Below, one piece after another: positions 52,698 to 64,000 of a DNA stretch of 64,000 nt. The translations under genes were made by a program, and so were the position numbers. The notes beneath the pieces are model-generated. The model worked only from the letters and a program-made list of their open reading frames with translations, was not told the origin of the DNA and searched no databases. This DNA is from Bordetella hinzii LMG 13501 (GTDB lineage Bacteria > Pseudomonadota > Gammaproteobacteria > Burkholderiales > Burkholderiaceae_B). The stretch lies in contig NZ_LRUJ01000015.1 in assembly GCF_001548475.1 (NCBI RefSeq), positions 39,027 to 103,026 on the forward strand, written 5' to 3'. How positions within the stretch are numbered: position 1 is the stretch's first letter; the number at the start of each line of letters is the position of its first letter.

Positions 52698-53333
52698 CTA
52701 GCGCGCGGCCAGGCCCGACATGATGCCGCTGACGATCTTGCGGGCCAGCACTTCGCGGTCCTGCCGGGTCTCGCCCTCGCGCGGGCGATACCAGATGGCC
52801 ATCCAGTTGATCGCGCCCAGCGCCGCCTTGACCGCCACCGAGGCATCGTCGGTGCGCAGCGAGCCATCGCGCGCGCCCTCGGCCGCCACGCTCTTGAACA
52901 AGGCCTCGAAGTCGTCGCGTATGACCATGAGCTCGTCAAGCGTGCGGCGCTGGGACGGCGTGATCGCGGCCTGGCGATGCATGTGCACGCCATGCACGAC
53001 GACCGTCTCGAAAGCCAGGTTCTCCATCATCGTCAACGCATGCCGATGGAACATCGCGGCCAGGCGCTCGGCCCCGTTCGCCCCGCCCTGCATGGCCGGC
53101 CTGACCGCCTCGAAGTTGCGCCGCATCCCCTCGCGGTGCACATCGAAGAACAGATCCGTCTTCGAGCGGTAATAATGATAGACACGCCCCTTGGTCGCCC
53201 CCAGCCGCTTGGCCACGTCGTCGATGCTGGTCGCATAAAAGCCCTGCTCCATGAAGCATTCGGCGGCGGCCGTGAGCAGGGCGATATTTCCCATACCGTC
53301 GTCGCGCGTGGCCGTCGGCGTAGCTGTGTTCAT
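52698..53333 (-). CDS. TetR family transcriptional regulator
   Basis: A 211-residue regulator with an N-terminal TetR HTH (AAAECFMEQGFYATSIDDVAKRLGATKGRVYHYYRSKTDLFF, read in parts). The variable C-terminal domain resembles the FadR/KstR2-like group. ATG at 53333 (MNTATPTATRDDG) follows GGAG; the longer reading to 53363 is not needed. Its target is not evident; the divergent neighbour is the small protein at 53453. Confidence 0.9.
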   Translation of the reverse strand: MNTATPTATRDDGMGNIALLTAAAECFMEQGFYATSIDDVAKRLGATKGRVYHYYRSKTDLFFDVHREGMRRNFEAVRPAMQGGANGAERLAAMFHRHALTMMENLAFETVVVHGVHMHRQAAITPSQRRTLDELMVIRDDFEALFKSVAAEGARDGSLRTDDASVAVKAALGAINWMAIWYRPREGETRQDREVLARKIVSGIMSGLAAR

Positions 53334-53452
53334 GCGGGCTTTCTCCAGGAAGCGGTGGGGCACGCGCCAGTGTAGCCAAGCGCGGGCCGGAATCGCACGA
53401 TCCCGGGCGGCCCCGCGTGAATTTTTGCCCCTGGCCTGCCCGCAAGGCCGGG

Positions 53453-53632
53453 CTAGTGCCGGCTGCGCGCCCCCGCGCCGCGCTGGCGCTGGCTTTGCTG
53501 GTCCTGGCCGGAGCCCAGTTGGGTGGCATGGCCGGCTTTCTTGCTGCGGTGCTGCGCATCGCCGTGGCTGGCCTGGTCCTGGCGGCGGGTATCGTCGGCC
53601 GCCGGTTTCGGGTTTCGCGGTTTGCTCGTCAT
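53453..53632 (-). CDS. Small hydrophilic protein, 59 residues
   Basis: An ORF of 60 codons beginning MTSKPRNPKP and rich in Gln, Arg, Lys, Asp, His and Ala, with no hydrophobic stretch. AAAGGAG lies 7 bases before the ATG, a near-perfect Shine-Dalgarno, which argues for translation. Composition suggests an intrinsically disordered or nucleic-acid-binding peptide; no family is recognised. It follows the gyrB terminator by 59 bp on the same strand, so it should have its own promoter between 53633 and 53690. Confidence 0.6.
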   Translation of the reverse strand: MTSKPRNPKPAADDTRRQDQASHGDAQHRSKKAGHATQLGSGQDQQSQRQRGAGARSRH

Positions 53633-53690
53633 GATCCGACTCCTTTGACAGTCAGTCCACCCCGGGCGGCAAGCGCCATGCCCGCCCATG

Positions 53691-53721
53691 AAAAAAAGGC
53701 CGCCCCGAGGGGCGGCCTTTT
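53691..53721 (-). terminator. Bidirectional terminator at the end of gyrB
   Basis: GGCCGCCCC and GGGGCGGCC form a perfect stem with a very short loop, flanked by A7 on the left and TTTT on the right. Read leftward it terminates gyrB 22 bp after its stop. Confidence 0.9.
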
Positions 53722-53742
53722 GCACGGCGCAAGCCGTCGCGC

Positions 53743-56257
<2,515 letters not shown>

Positions 56258-56278
56258 TCTACACCCACGTTGCGCGGA

Positions 56279-57388
56279 TCAGATCCGCATGGGCATGACG
56301 ACGTACTTGAACTGATCGTCGCCTGACAGGGTGATCAGCGCCGACGCATTGGCGTCCGGCATGACCGACCACTGCACGTTTTCCACTTTGACGTTGGCCA
56401 GCACGTCGAGCAGGTAGCCGACGTTGAAACCCACGTCCAGCGCCTCGTAGCCGTAATCAATGTCGATTTCTTCCTGCGCTTCTTCCTGCTCGGCGTTGGA
56501 AGACGAGATCTTCATGACGTTCTGGCCCAGTTGCAGGCGCACGCCCTTGAACTTGTCGGTCGTCAGGATGGCGGCGCGCTGCAGGCTGCCCTGCAGGGCC
56601 TCGCGGTTCACGGAGAAGTGGCGCGTGTAATTGGTGGGAATCACGCGCGAGAAATCCGGAAACTTGCCTTCGACCAGCTTGGACACCAGCTCGACATCGC
56701 CGAAGCGGAAACGGATCTGGCCCGGCGCCACATCGAGGGCCACCGGCTCGTCGGAGTCTTCCAGCAGGCGCTGCATCTCCAGCACGGTCTTGCGCGGCAC
56801 GATGACCTCGTGGCGCTCGCTGATGCCATCGGCCTCGGTGGCGCAATGCGCCAGGCGGTGGCCGTCGGTGGCCACGGCGCGCACGCGGCCGGGTTCAAAC
56901 ACCAGCAGCATGCCGTTGAGGTAATAGCGGATGTCCTGCTGGGCCATGGCGAAGTGCACCATGTTGAACAGATGGCGCAGGGTGCGCTGCGGCATGGTCA
57001 GGGAGACATCCCACTGCTCGGGCTGGGCCACGGTCGGAAACTCGCTGGCCGCCAGCGTCTGCAGGGCAAAACGGCTCTTGGCCGACTGCACCGACAGCTT
57101 GTTCGAGGCCAGCGCCAGCTTGACATCGCCCGTGTCCGGCAGGGCCTTCAGGATGTCCAGCAGCTTGCGCGCGGCCACGGTAGTGGACTCGTTGTCCGAC
57201 CCCACGCCGAAATCGGCGTGCGTGGTGATCTGCACTTCAAGGTCGGTGGCAATGAACGCGACCTTGTTGCCCTCTTTGCGCATCAGGATGTTCGCCAGGA
57301 TGGGCAGGGTATGGCGTCGTTCGACGATGCCCGCCACAGTCGACAGCGGTTTCAGCAATGCATCGCGTGTGGTTTGTACGAGTTGCAT
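56279..57388 (-). CDS. dnaN: DNA polymerase III sliding clamp (beta subunit)
   Basis: A 369-residue ring-clamp subunit with the three clamp domains; it starts MQLVQTTRDALLKPLSTVAG, with RHTLPILANIL, and ends YVVMPMRI. It tethers polymerase III to DNA. ATG at 57388 has AAGG 6 bases upstream, which favours it over the ATG two codons earlier. It follows dnaA by 2 bp in the same operon. Confidence 0.98.
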   Translation of the reverse strand: MQLVQTTRDALLKPLSTVAGIVERRHTLPILANILMRKEGNKVAFIATDLEVQITTHADFGVGSDNESTTVAARKLLDILKALPDTGDVKLALASNKLSVQSAKSRFALQTLAASEFPTVAQPEQWDVSLTMPQRTLRHLFNMVHFAMAQQDIRYYLNGMLLVFEPGRVRAVATDGHRLAHCATEADGISERHEVIVPRKTVLEMQRLLEDSDEPVALDVAPGQIRFRFGDVELVSKLVEGKFPDFSRVIPTNYTRHFSVNREALQGSLQRAAILTTDKFKGVRLQLGQNVMKISSSNAEQEEAQEEIDIDYGYEALDVGFNVGYLLDVLANVKVENVQWSVMPDANASALITLSGDDQFKYVVMPMRI

Positions 57389-57390
57389 GG

Positions 57391-58842
57391 TCATCCTTTT
57401 AGAGTTTGTTCCAACACGTGCAGGGTATGGTTGAGCTCGGCCTGCTTGGCGCGGGCGTCGGAAATCTTGCGCACCGCGTGCAGCACCGTGGTGTGATCGC
57501 GGCCGCCGAACAGATCACCGATTTCAGGCAGGCTTTTCTGTGTCAACTCCTTGGCCAGATACATGGCGACCTGGCGCGGAAGGGCAATATTCGCGGGCCG
57601 GCGTTTCGAATACATGTCGGCCACTTTGATCTTGTAGAAATCAGCGACGGTCTTCTGGATGTTCTCGACGGTGATCTGCCCGTTGGAGACGGACAGGAGA
57701 TCCTTGAGCGCCTCCTTGCAGACATCGACGTTGAGCGCCTCGCGGCCATGGAAGCGCGCATAGGCCAGCACCTTGCGCAACGCGCCTTCGAGCTCGCGCA
57801 CATTGCTGCGCAGGTGCTTGGCGATGAAGAAAGCCACTTCCTCGGGCATGGGCACGCCTTCGGACTCGGCCTTGCGCAGCAAGATGGCCACGCGCATCTC
57901 CAGCTCGGGCGGCTCGATGGCCACCGTCAGCCCCGAATCAAAGCGCGAGATCAGGCGGCTGTCGATGCCCGAGAGCTCCTTCGGATACGTGTCGCTGGTG
58001 ATGATGATCTGCTTGCGCTGCGCCACCATCGCCTCGAAGGCGTAGAAGAACTCTTCCTGGGTGCGGTTCTTGCCCGAGAAGAACTGGATATCGTCGATCA
58101 GCAGCAGGTCGAGCGAATGGTAGTAGCGCTTGAAATCATCGAAGGCCTTGCGTTGGTAGGCCTTGACCACATCGGAGACGTATTGGTCGGCGTGCACATA
58201 GCGCACCCGCACCCCCGTCCCGGCGGCCACCATGGCGTTGCCGATGGCATGGATGAGGTGGGTCTTGCCCAGGCCCACGCCGCCATACAGGAACAGCGGG
58301 TTGTACGAGGTGCCCGGGTTCTCGGCCACCTGCAGCGCCGCGGCGCGGGCCAGCTGGTTGGCCTTGCCGGTGACGAAATTCTCGAACGTCAGGTCGGTGT
58401 TCAGGCGCGAGCGCTCGTACACGATGTTGGCCGCATCGGCGGCGGCCGATATCGGCACCGCGGGCGCGGGCGGCGGCGCCGCCTCGGGCCGCGGGGCCGG
58501 GGCGGCGGGCGCCGCGGGCGCGGCCAGAGGCGCGGCGGCCTGCGGCACCGGTTGGGCTGACGCGCGCGGCGTCATGGACATGCGTGGCGCTGCGCCGTGG
58601 CTGGGCAATTCGAACTGCACCTGCACGGGGCGCTGATACCACTCGGTGGCCAGCGCCTCGATCTGATGCGAAAAGTTCTTGCGCACCCAATCCAGCTTGA
58701 AGCGATTGGGGGCAGCCACGCGCAACACCGCCTGCGCTTCGTCATAGGCAAGCGGGACCAGCGGCCGTATCCACGCGCTGATTTGTTGGGGGGGGAGTTC
58801 CTGCTCAAGACGACTGACGCAGGTCTGCCAGAATTCTTTCAT
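57391..58842 (-). CDS. dnaA: Chromosomal replication initiator DnaA
   Basis: A 483-residue AAA+ initiator. Domain I covers residues 1-78 ([20 protein letters not shown]). A Pro/Ala-rich linker spans about 95-132. The AAA+ core has Walker A GGVGLGKT (187-194) and [10 protein letters not shown], and domain IV has the DnaA signature [15 protein letters not shown]. It melts oriC after binding DnaA boxes. The start MKEFWQ at 58842 is chosen; a TTG five codons earlier is less likely. The protein closely matches what I know of Bordetella DnaA. Confidence 0.98.
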   Translation of the reverse strand: MKEFWQTCVSRLEQELPPQQISAWIRPLVPLAYDEAQAVLRVAAPNRFKLDWVRKNFSHQIEALATEWYQRPVQVQFELPSHGAAPRMSMTPRASAQPVPQAAAPLAAPAAPAAPAPRPEAAPPPAPAVPISAAADAANIVYERSRLNTDLTFENFVTGKANQLARAAALQVAENPGTSYNPLFLYGGVGLGKTHLIHAIGNAMVAAGTGVRVRYVHADQYVSDVVKAYQRKAFDDFKRYYHSLDLLLIDDIQFFSGKNRTQEEFFYAFEAMVAQRKQIIITSDTYPKELSGIDSRLISRFDSGLTVAIEPPELEMRVAILLRKAESEGVPMPEEVAFFIAKHLRSNVRELEGALRKVLAYARFHGREALNVDVCKEALKDLLSVSNGQITVENIQKTVADFYKIKVADMYSKRRPANIALPRQVAMYLAKELTQKSLPEIGDLFGGRDHTTVLHAVRKISDARAKQAELNHTLHVLEQTLKG

Positions 58843-59386
58843 GTCGCTCTTGTTCAAACCTCGATTCTACCGCTTTTGGGCATGAGTTATCCACAGCCCC
58901 GGGGTGCCCCTGGCGTACACGCTGCGACCTAACTGATTGACAAGACTGGGAAAACTTGCTGAAATGGTGGGCTTTTCCGAATTCTGCCTGTCAGAAGGTT
59001 CCGTTGGAACTGCACGGGAAGCGGCGAAAACCCCCAGTATCTCAGGGGCTTACGCCGCAAGCGTTACGCCCCAAATTGGTGAATGGGTCGGCAGGTGTTA
59101 CCCATGCCCGCCAGACCGATTGCCGCCGCGGGGGTGCCGCAGAACTGTCACCCATTTTGTTGTACGCAGCGAGGGGTTCCGCCCGGAATCCAACCGGACT
59201 TTGCTTCGGCCCCTTTTGCACCAGCACCCTGGTTTGACCGGTTCGGCGAGCGCCGTGTAATGTTCCCAGCCTCGAGCCCCGTCCCATGGCCAGCCCCGTG
59301 CCGGCGCCGGGATACCCGCCCGGGTCATTGCAACCAGGAACCTCCAGGCAGCTTCCTACTGACTTTGTTCTTTTTGTGGATCGTCC
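58843..59386. other. oriC-like intergenic region between dnaA and rpmH
   Basis: This 544-bp non-coding region separates the leftward dnaA operon from the rightward rpmH operon, the usual oriC location in Burkholderiales. One perfect DnaA box (TTATCCACA) lies at 58887-58895 and a weaker form, TGTGGATCG, at 59376-59384. I find no cluster of boxes and no obvious AT-rich unwinding element, so the origin assignment rests mainly on location. The rpmH promoter also lies here. Confidence 0.55.
59234..59263 (+). promoter_or_regulatory. Putative rpmH promoter
   Basis: TTGACC (59234-59239) and TAATGT (59258-59263) are separated by 18 bp, about 120 bp before the rpmH start. Strength is inferred from match only. 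Confidence 0.45.
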
Positions 59387-59521
59387 ATGAAACGCACCTA
59401 CCAACCTTCCGTCACCCGCCGCAAGCGCACCCACGGCTTTCGCGTGCGCATGAAGACTCGCGCCGGTCGCGCCGTCCTGAACGCCCGTCGCGCCAAGGGC
59501 CGCAAGCGTCTGGCCGTCTAA
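59387..59521 (+). CDS. rpmH: 50S ribosomal protein L34
   Basis: A 44-residue basic protein starting [18 protein letters not shown] and ending [11 protein letters not shown], the invariant L34 pattern. It is the first gene of the rpmH-rnpA-yidD-yidC cluster. SD sequence is weak. Confidence 0.98.
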   Translation: MKRTYQPSVTRRKRTHGFRVRMKTRAGRAVLNARRAKGRKRLAV

Positions 59522-59643
59522 GCCCGACGCGATCGCAGCCCGACCCATTGCCCGGATCGCAACAAGCCCCTGGCCACGGCCTAGCGCCCAGCCCCAAGCC
59601 TGTCACCCTCCGGCAATCGGACGACTCTTCGATTCAGTCAGCC

Positions 59644-60015
59644 ATGTCGCGCGCCACGCTTCCCGCGGAGGCGCGCTTGCATCGCCCCTCCGAGTTTGCC
59701 GCCGCCCTGAAAGGCCGGCGGTTGGCCCGAGGGGCGATGTTCATTGTGAGCGCCGCCCCCGCTTCGCCAACCGACGGGCAGGCCGCCTGCGCGCGCCTGG
59801 GCCTGGTCATCGCCAAGCGCCATGCGGCGCTGGCGACCACCCGCAACGCCATCAAGCGTGTGCTGCGCGAGGCCTTCCGCCACCAGCGCCTGGCCTTGCC
59901 CGCGCAAGACTATGTGGTCCGCCTGCACAGCAAGGTGGGGCCGCTGTCCCTGACTGCACTGAAGCGCGCCGCGCGCACCGAAGCGGACGCTCACTTTGGG
60001 CGTATCGCGCGATGA
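59644..60015 (+). CDS. rnpA: Ribonuclease P protein component
   Basis: A 123-residue basic protein. [13 protein letters not shown] at the N-terminus and [16 protein letters not shown] carry the RNR-type motif that binds the P RNA and pre-tRNA leader; [11 protein letters not shown] precedes it. ATG at 59644 gives the family length. It overlaps yidD by 4 bp (ATGA). Confidence 0.95.
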   Translation: MSRATLPAEARLHRPSEFAAALKGRRLARGAMFIVSAAPASPTDGQAACARLGLVIAKRHAALATTRNAIKRVLREAFRHQRLALPAQDYVVRLHSKVGPLSLTALKRAARTEADAHFGRIAR

Positions 60016-60299
60016 TCAAGGCCTTGCTCATCGCACCCATCCGGTTCTACCGGTTTTTCCTGAGCCCCTGGATCGGCCGGCAATGCCGTTTCACGCCTAC
60101 CTGCTCGGCCTACGCGATCGAGGCGATTGAACGCCATGGCGCGGTGCGCGGTCTATGGTTGGCGGCGCGCCGCATCGGCCGCTGCCACCCCTGGTCGCCA
60201 GGCGGGCTGGATCCCGTTCCGGATCCCGGGCAGGCTCAAAAAACCCGGGGCGGCGGCTGCCGAGGCAACCATCCCCGTACCGGACACGATTGCAGTTAA
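60012..60299 (+). CDS. yidD: Membrane protein insertion efficiency factor YidD
   Basis: A 95-residue protein. [22 protein letters not shown] and [23 protein letters not shown], with [12 protein letters not shown], are the family marks. It supports YidC-dependent insertion. The C-terminal 20 residues ([13 protein letters not shown]) differ from the usual short end. Confidence 0.93.
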   Translation: MIKALLIAPIRFYRFFLSPWIGRQCRFTPTCSAYAIEAIERHGAVRGLWLAARRIGRCHPWSPGGLDPVPDPGQAQKTRGGGCRGNHPRTGHDCS

Positions 60300-60341
60300 A
60301 CTGGCGGGCTTTGCTGGTCCGCTCTCTCTTCCTCAGGCACC

Positions 60342-62033
60342 ATGGATATTCGACGAACTGTCCTCTGGATGATTTTTTCCTTCTCGCTGTTGCTCCTGTG
60401 GAACAACTGGCAGATCCATAACGGCAAGCCGTCCTTGTTCGGCGCGCCCCCGGCCAGCGCCGAGCAGAACGCGCAAGCCAACGCCAATACGGCCAACGCC
60501 CCGGCCAATGCCTCGGCCACGCCGTCGGTGCCCAGCCCCCCCGCGGCGGCCGGCGCCCCTGGCTCGGTGCCCGGCAGCGCCGCGGCGGCGCCCGCCCAGG
60601 CCCAGGAGGTGGTCATCACGACCGACGTCCTGCGCCTGACCTTCAGCACCACCGGCGCCCAGCTCATCCGCGCCGAACTGCTCAAGTATCCCGCCAGCGC
60701 CGACAGCGACAAGCCCATGGTGCTGCTGGACCACTCCCGCGACCTGACCTACACGGCGCAGACGGGGGTGATCGGCTCGGGCCAGAACTTCCCCACCCAC
60801 CTGACGCCGTTCGCTGTCACCACGACCGAGCGCGAACTCTCGGGCGACAAACTGGACGTGCGCTTCGAAGCCGAGTCCGGCGGCCTGCGCGTGGTCAAGA
60901 CCTACACCCTGGACCGGGGCAGCTACGACATCCACGTGCGCCATGACGTCACCAACGTCGGCTCCGGCCCGCAAAGCCCCTCGGTCTACCTGCAGCTCGA
61001 ACGCGACGGCAACGATCCGGCCGGCACGTCCAGCTTCTACCACACCTTCACCGGCGTAGCGGTCTACTCCGAGCAGGACAAGTTCCAGAAGGTCACCTTC
61101 GGCGACATCGCCAAGAACAAGGCCAACTACATCAAGCAGGCCGACAACGGCTGGATCGGCATCGTCCAGCACTACTTCGCCACGGCCTGGGTGCCGCAGC
61201 AGGGCAAGCCGCGCGCCAACGAACTGCTGCAGCTGCAGCCCAATCTGTACGCGGTGCGCTCCATCGAGGCCCTGGGCCAGGTGGCGCCGGGCGCCAGCGT
61301 GTCTTCCGAGGCGCAGCTGTGGGTCGGCCCGCAGGACCAAAAAGCCATGTCGGCCGTCGCTCCCGGGCTGGAACTGGTCGTCGACTATGGCTGGCTGACC
61401 ATCATCGCCAAGCCGCTGTTCACCCTGATGACCTGGCTGCACAGCCTGCTGGGCAACTGGGGCTGGACCATCGTCGCCCTGACCGTCATCATCAAGGCGC
61501 TGTTCTATCCCCTGGCCTCGGCCAGCTATCGTTCGATGGCCCGCATGAAGCAGGTGGCCCCGCGCCTGCAGGCCCTGAAAGAGAAATTCGGCGATGACCG
61601 CCAGAAGCTCAACCAGGCCATGATGGAGATGTACCGCACCGAGAAGATCAACCCGCTGGGCGGCTGCCTGCCCATGGTGGTGCAGATCCCGGTCTTCATC
61701 GCGCTGTACTGGGTGCTGCTGGCCAGCGTCGAGATGCGCGGCGCGCCCTGGATCCTCTGGATCCATGACCTGTCGGTGCGCGACCCCTTCTTCATCCTGC
61801 CGGCCGTGATGATGGCCACCATGTTCCTGCAGATCAAGCTGAACCCCACGCCGCCGGACCCCGTGCAGGCCAAGGTGATGATGGTCATGCCGCTGGTCTT
61901 CGGCGGGATGATGTTCTTCTTCCCGGCGGGCCTGGTGCTGTACTGGTGCGTCAACAATACGCTGTCCATCCTGCAGCAGTGGAGCATCACGCGCAGCATC
62001 GCGCGCCAGGCGGAAACCGCCAAGCGCGGCTGA
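60342..62033 (+). CDS. yidC: Membrane protein insertase YidC
   Basis: A 563-residue polytopic inner-membrane protein. Residue 7-20 is the first helix. An Ala/Pro/Ser-rich linker spans about 35-85, then the large periplasmic beta domain, and the conserved C-terminal five-helix core (GWTIVALTVIIKALFYPL, NPLGGCLPMVVQIPVFIALYW, GLVLYWCVNNTLSILQQW). It inserts and folds membrane proteins, alone or with Sec. A terminator follows at 62054. Confidence 0.97.
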   Translation: MDIRRTVLWMIFSFSLLLLWNNWQIHNGKPSLFGAPPASAEQNAQANANTANAPANASATPSVPSPPAAAGAPGSVPGSAAAAPAQAQEVVITTDVLRLTFSTTGAQLIRAELLKYPASADSDKPMVLLDHSRDLTYTAQTGVIGSGQNFPTHLTPFAVTTTERELSGDKLDVRFEAESGGLRVVKTYTLDRGSYDIHVRHDVTNVGSGPQSPSVYLQLERDGNDPAGTSSFYHTFTGVAVYSEQDKFQKVTFGDIAKNKANYIKQADNGWIGIVQHYFATAWVPQQGKPRANELLQLQPNLYAVRSIEALGQVAPGASVSSEAQLWVGPQDQKAMSAVAPGLELVVDYGWLTIIAKPLFTLMTWLHSLLGNWGWTIVALTVIIKALFYPLASASYRSMARMKQVAPRLQALKEKFGDDRQKLNQAMMEMYRTEKINPLGGCLPMVVQIPVFIALYWVLLASVEMRGAPWILWIHDLSVRDPFFILPAVMMATMFLQIKLNPTPPDPVQAKVMMVMPLVFGGMMFFFPAGLVLYWCVNNTLSILQQWSITRSIARQAETAKRG

Positions 62034-62053
62034 TCCCGCCCGTGCTCCAGACA

Positions 62054-62078
62054 GAATGCCGCGGCGGCATTCTTTTTT
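62054..62078 (+). terminator. Rho-independent terminator of yidC
   Basis: GAATGCC and GGCATTC form a stem with loop GCGGC, followed by TTTTTT. It starts 21 bp after the yidC stop. Confidence 0.9.
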
Positions 62079-62096
62079 GCAAGGCGGGAGCGCATG

Positions 62097-62131
62097 AAAA
62101 ACCCCCGGCGGCCCGAAGGCCGGCCGGGGGC
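62097..62131 (-). terminator. Terminator of katG
   Basis: Read on the minus strand, CCCCCGGC and GCCGGGGG form an 8-bp stem that ends in five T residues. It begins 18 bp after the katG stop. Confidence 0.88.
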
Positions 62132-62148
62132 CGGGTGCGATACCGCCT

Positions 62149-64000
<1,852 letters not shown>

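Overview
The window is high-GC DNA, almost fully coding. The gene content and the sequence of the DnaA, GyrB and RnpA region point to a betaproteobacterium of the family Alcaligenaceae, most likely Bordetella or a close relative such as Achromobacter. The right end is the chromosomal origin neighbourhood. Here gyrB, dnaN and dnaA run leftward and rpmH, rnpA, yidD and yidC run rightward, with a 544-bp oriC-like gap between them. katG follows yidC, where relatives usually have mnmE.

Layout. 1-2251: the end of a biotin-dependent acyl-CoA carboxylase, a DUF1653 protein and a class III aminotransferase. 2407-6826: a D-threonine-aldolase-like enzyme divergent from a TAXI-type TRAP transporter. 6943-9197: a Fur-box-controlled TonB receptor. 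9368-16066: smg, gluQ, a large DUF2157/GDYXXLXY membrane protein and topB with a histone-H1-like tail. 16185-21952: a NitT/TauT-type ABC importer fused by overlaps to two short-chain dehydrogenases and an aldehyde dehydrogenase. 21981-24377: an acetolactate-synthase-like enzyme divergent from an Lrp regulator. 24365-31631: mostly single genes, namely bestrophin-like, SET domain, NmrA-like, FMN-riboswitch-controlled ribB, deoxyribosyltransferase, SnoaL-like, an NAD-binding protein, ketopantoate reductase and a DedA-rhodanese fusion. 31901-37758: a BMP-type nucleobase/nucleoside ABC importer with cytosine deaminase. 37858-44674: a glutathione transferase, a LysR regulator, three CoA-transferase genes and a BisC-like molybdoenzyme. 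44684-50077: the catabolic cluster described next. 50161-53632: an AraC/GyrI regulator, an alpha-hydroxy-acid oxidase, acylphosphatase, a TetR regulator and a 59-residue small protein.

The most interesting system is the cluster at 44684-50077. A Gln-type thiol dioxygenase (3-mercaptopropionate dioxygenase type), a class III CoA-transferase, an acyl-CoA-dehydrogenase-fold protein lacking both usual catalytic glutamates, a Bug-type binding protein and a LysR regulator sit together. They fit a route from 3-mercaptopropionate through 3-sulfinopropionate and 3-sulfinopropionyl-CoA to propionyl-CoA and sulfite. The same dyad, TTGA-N8-TCAA, lies upstream of all four transcription units (lysR, mdo-like, act-acd-like, bug), so the regulon and its operator can be read from the sequence.

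Other points are a 13-bp perfect hairpin that buries the ribosome binding site of the glutathione transferase gene, a well-supported 59-codon gene just past the gyrB terminator, and tandem hairpins between dnaN and gyrB. No rRNA, tRNA, CRISPR array, prophage or insertion sequence was seen. All functions are read from sequence by eye. No database search was run.
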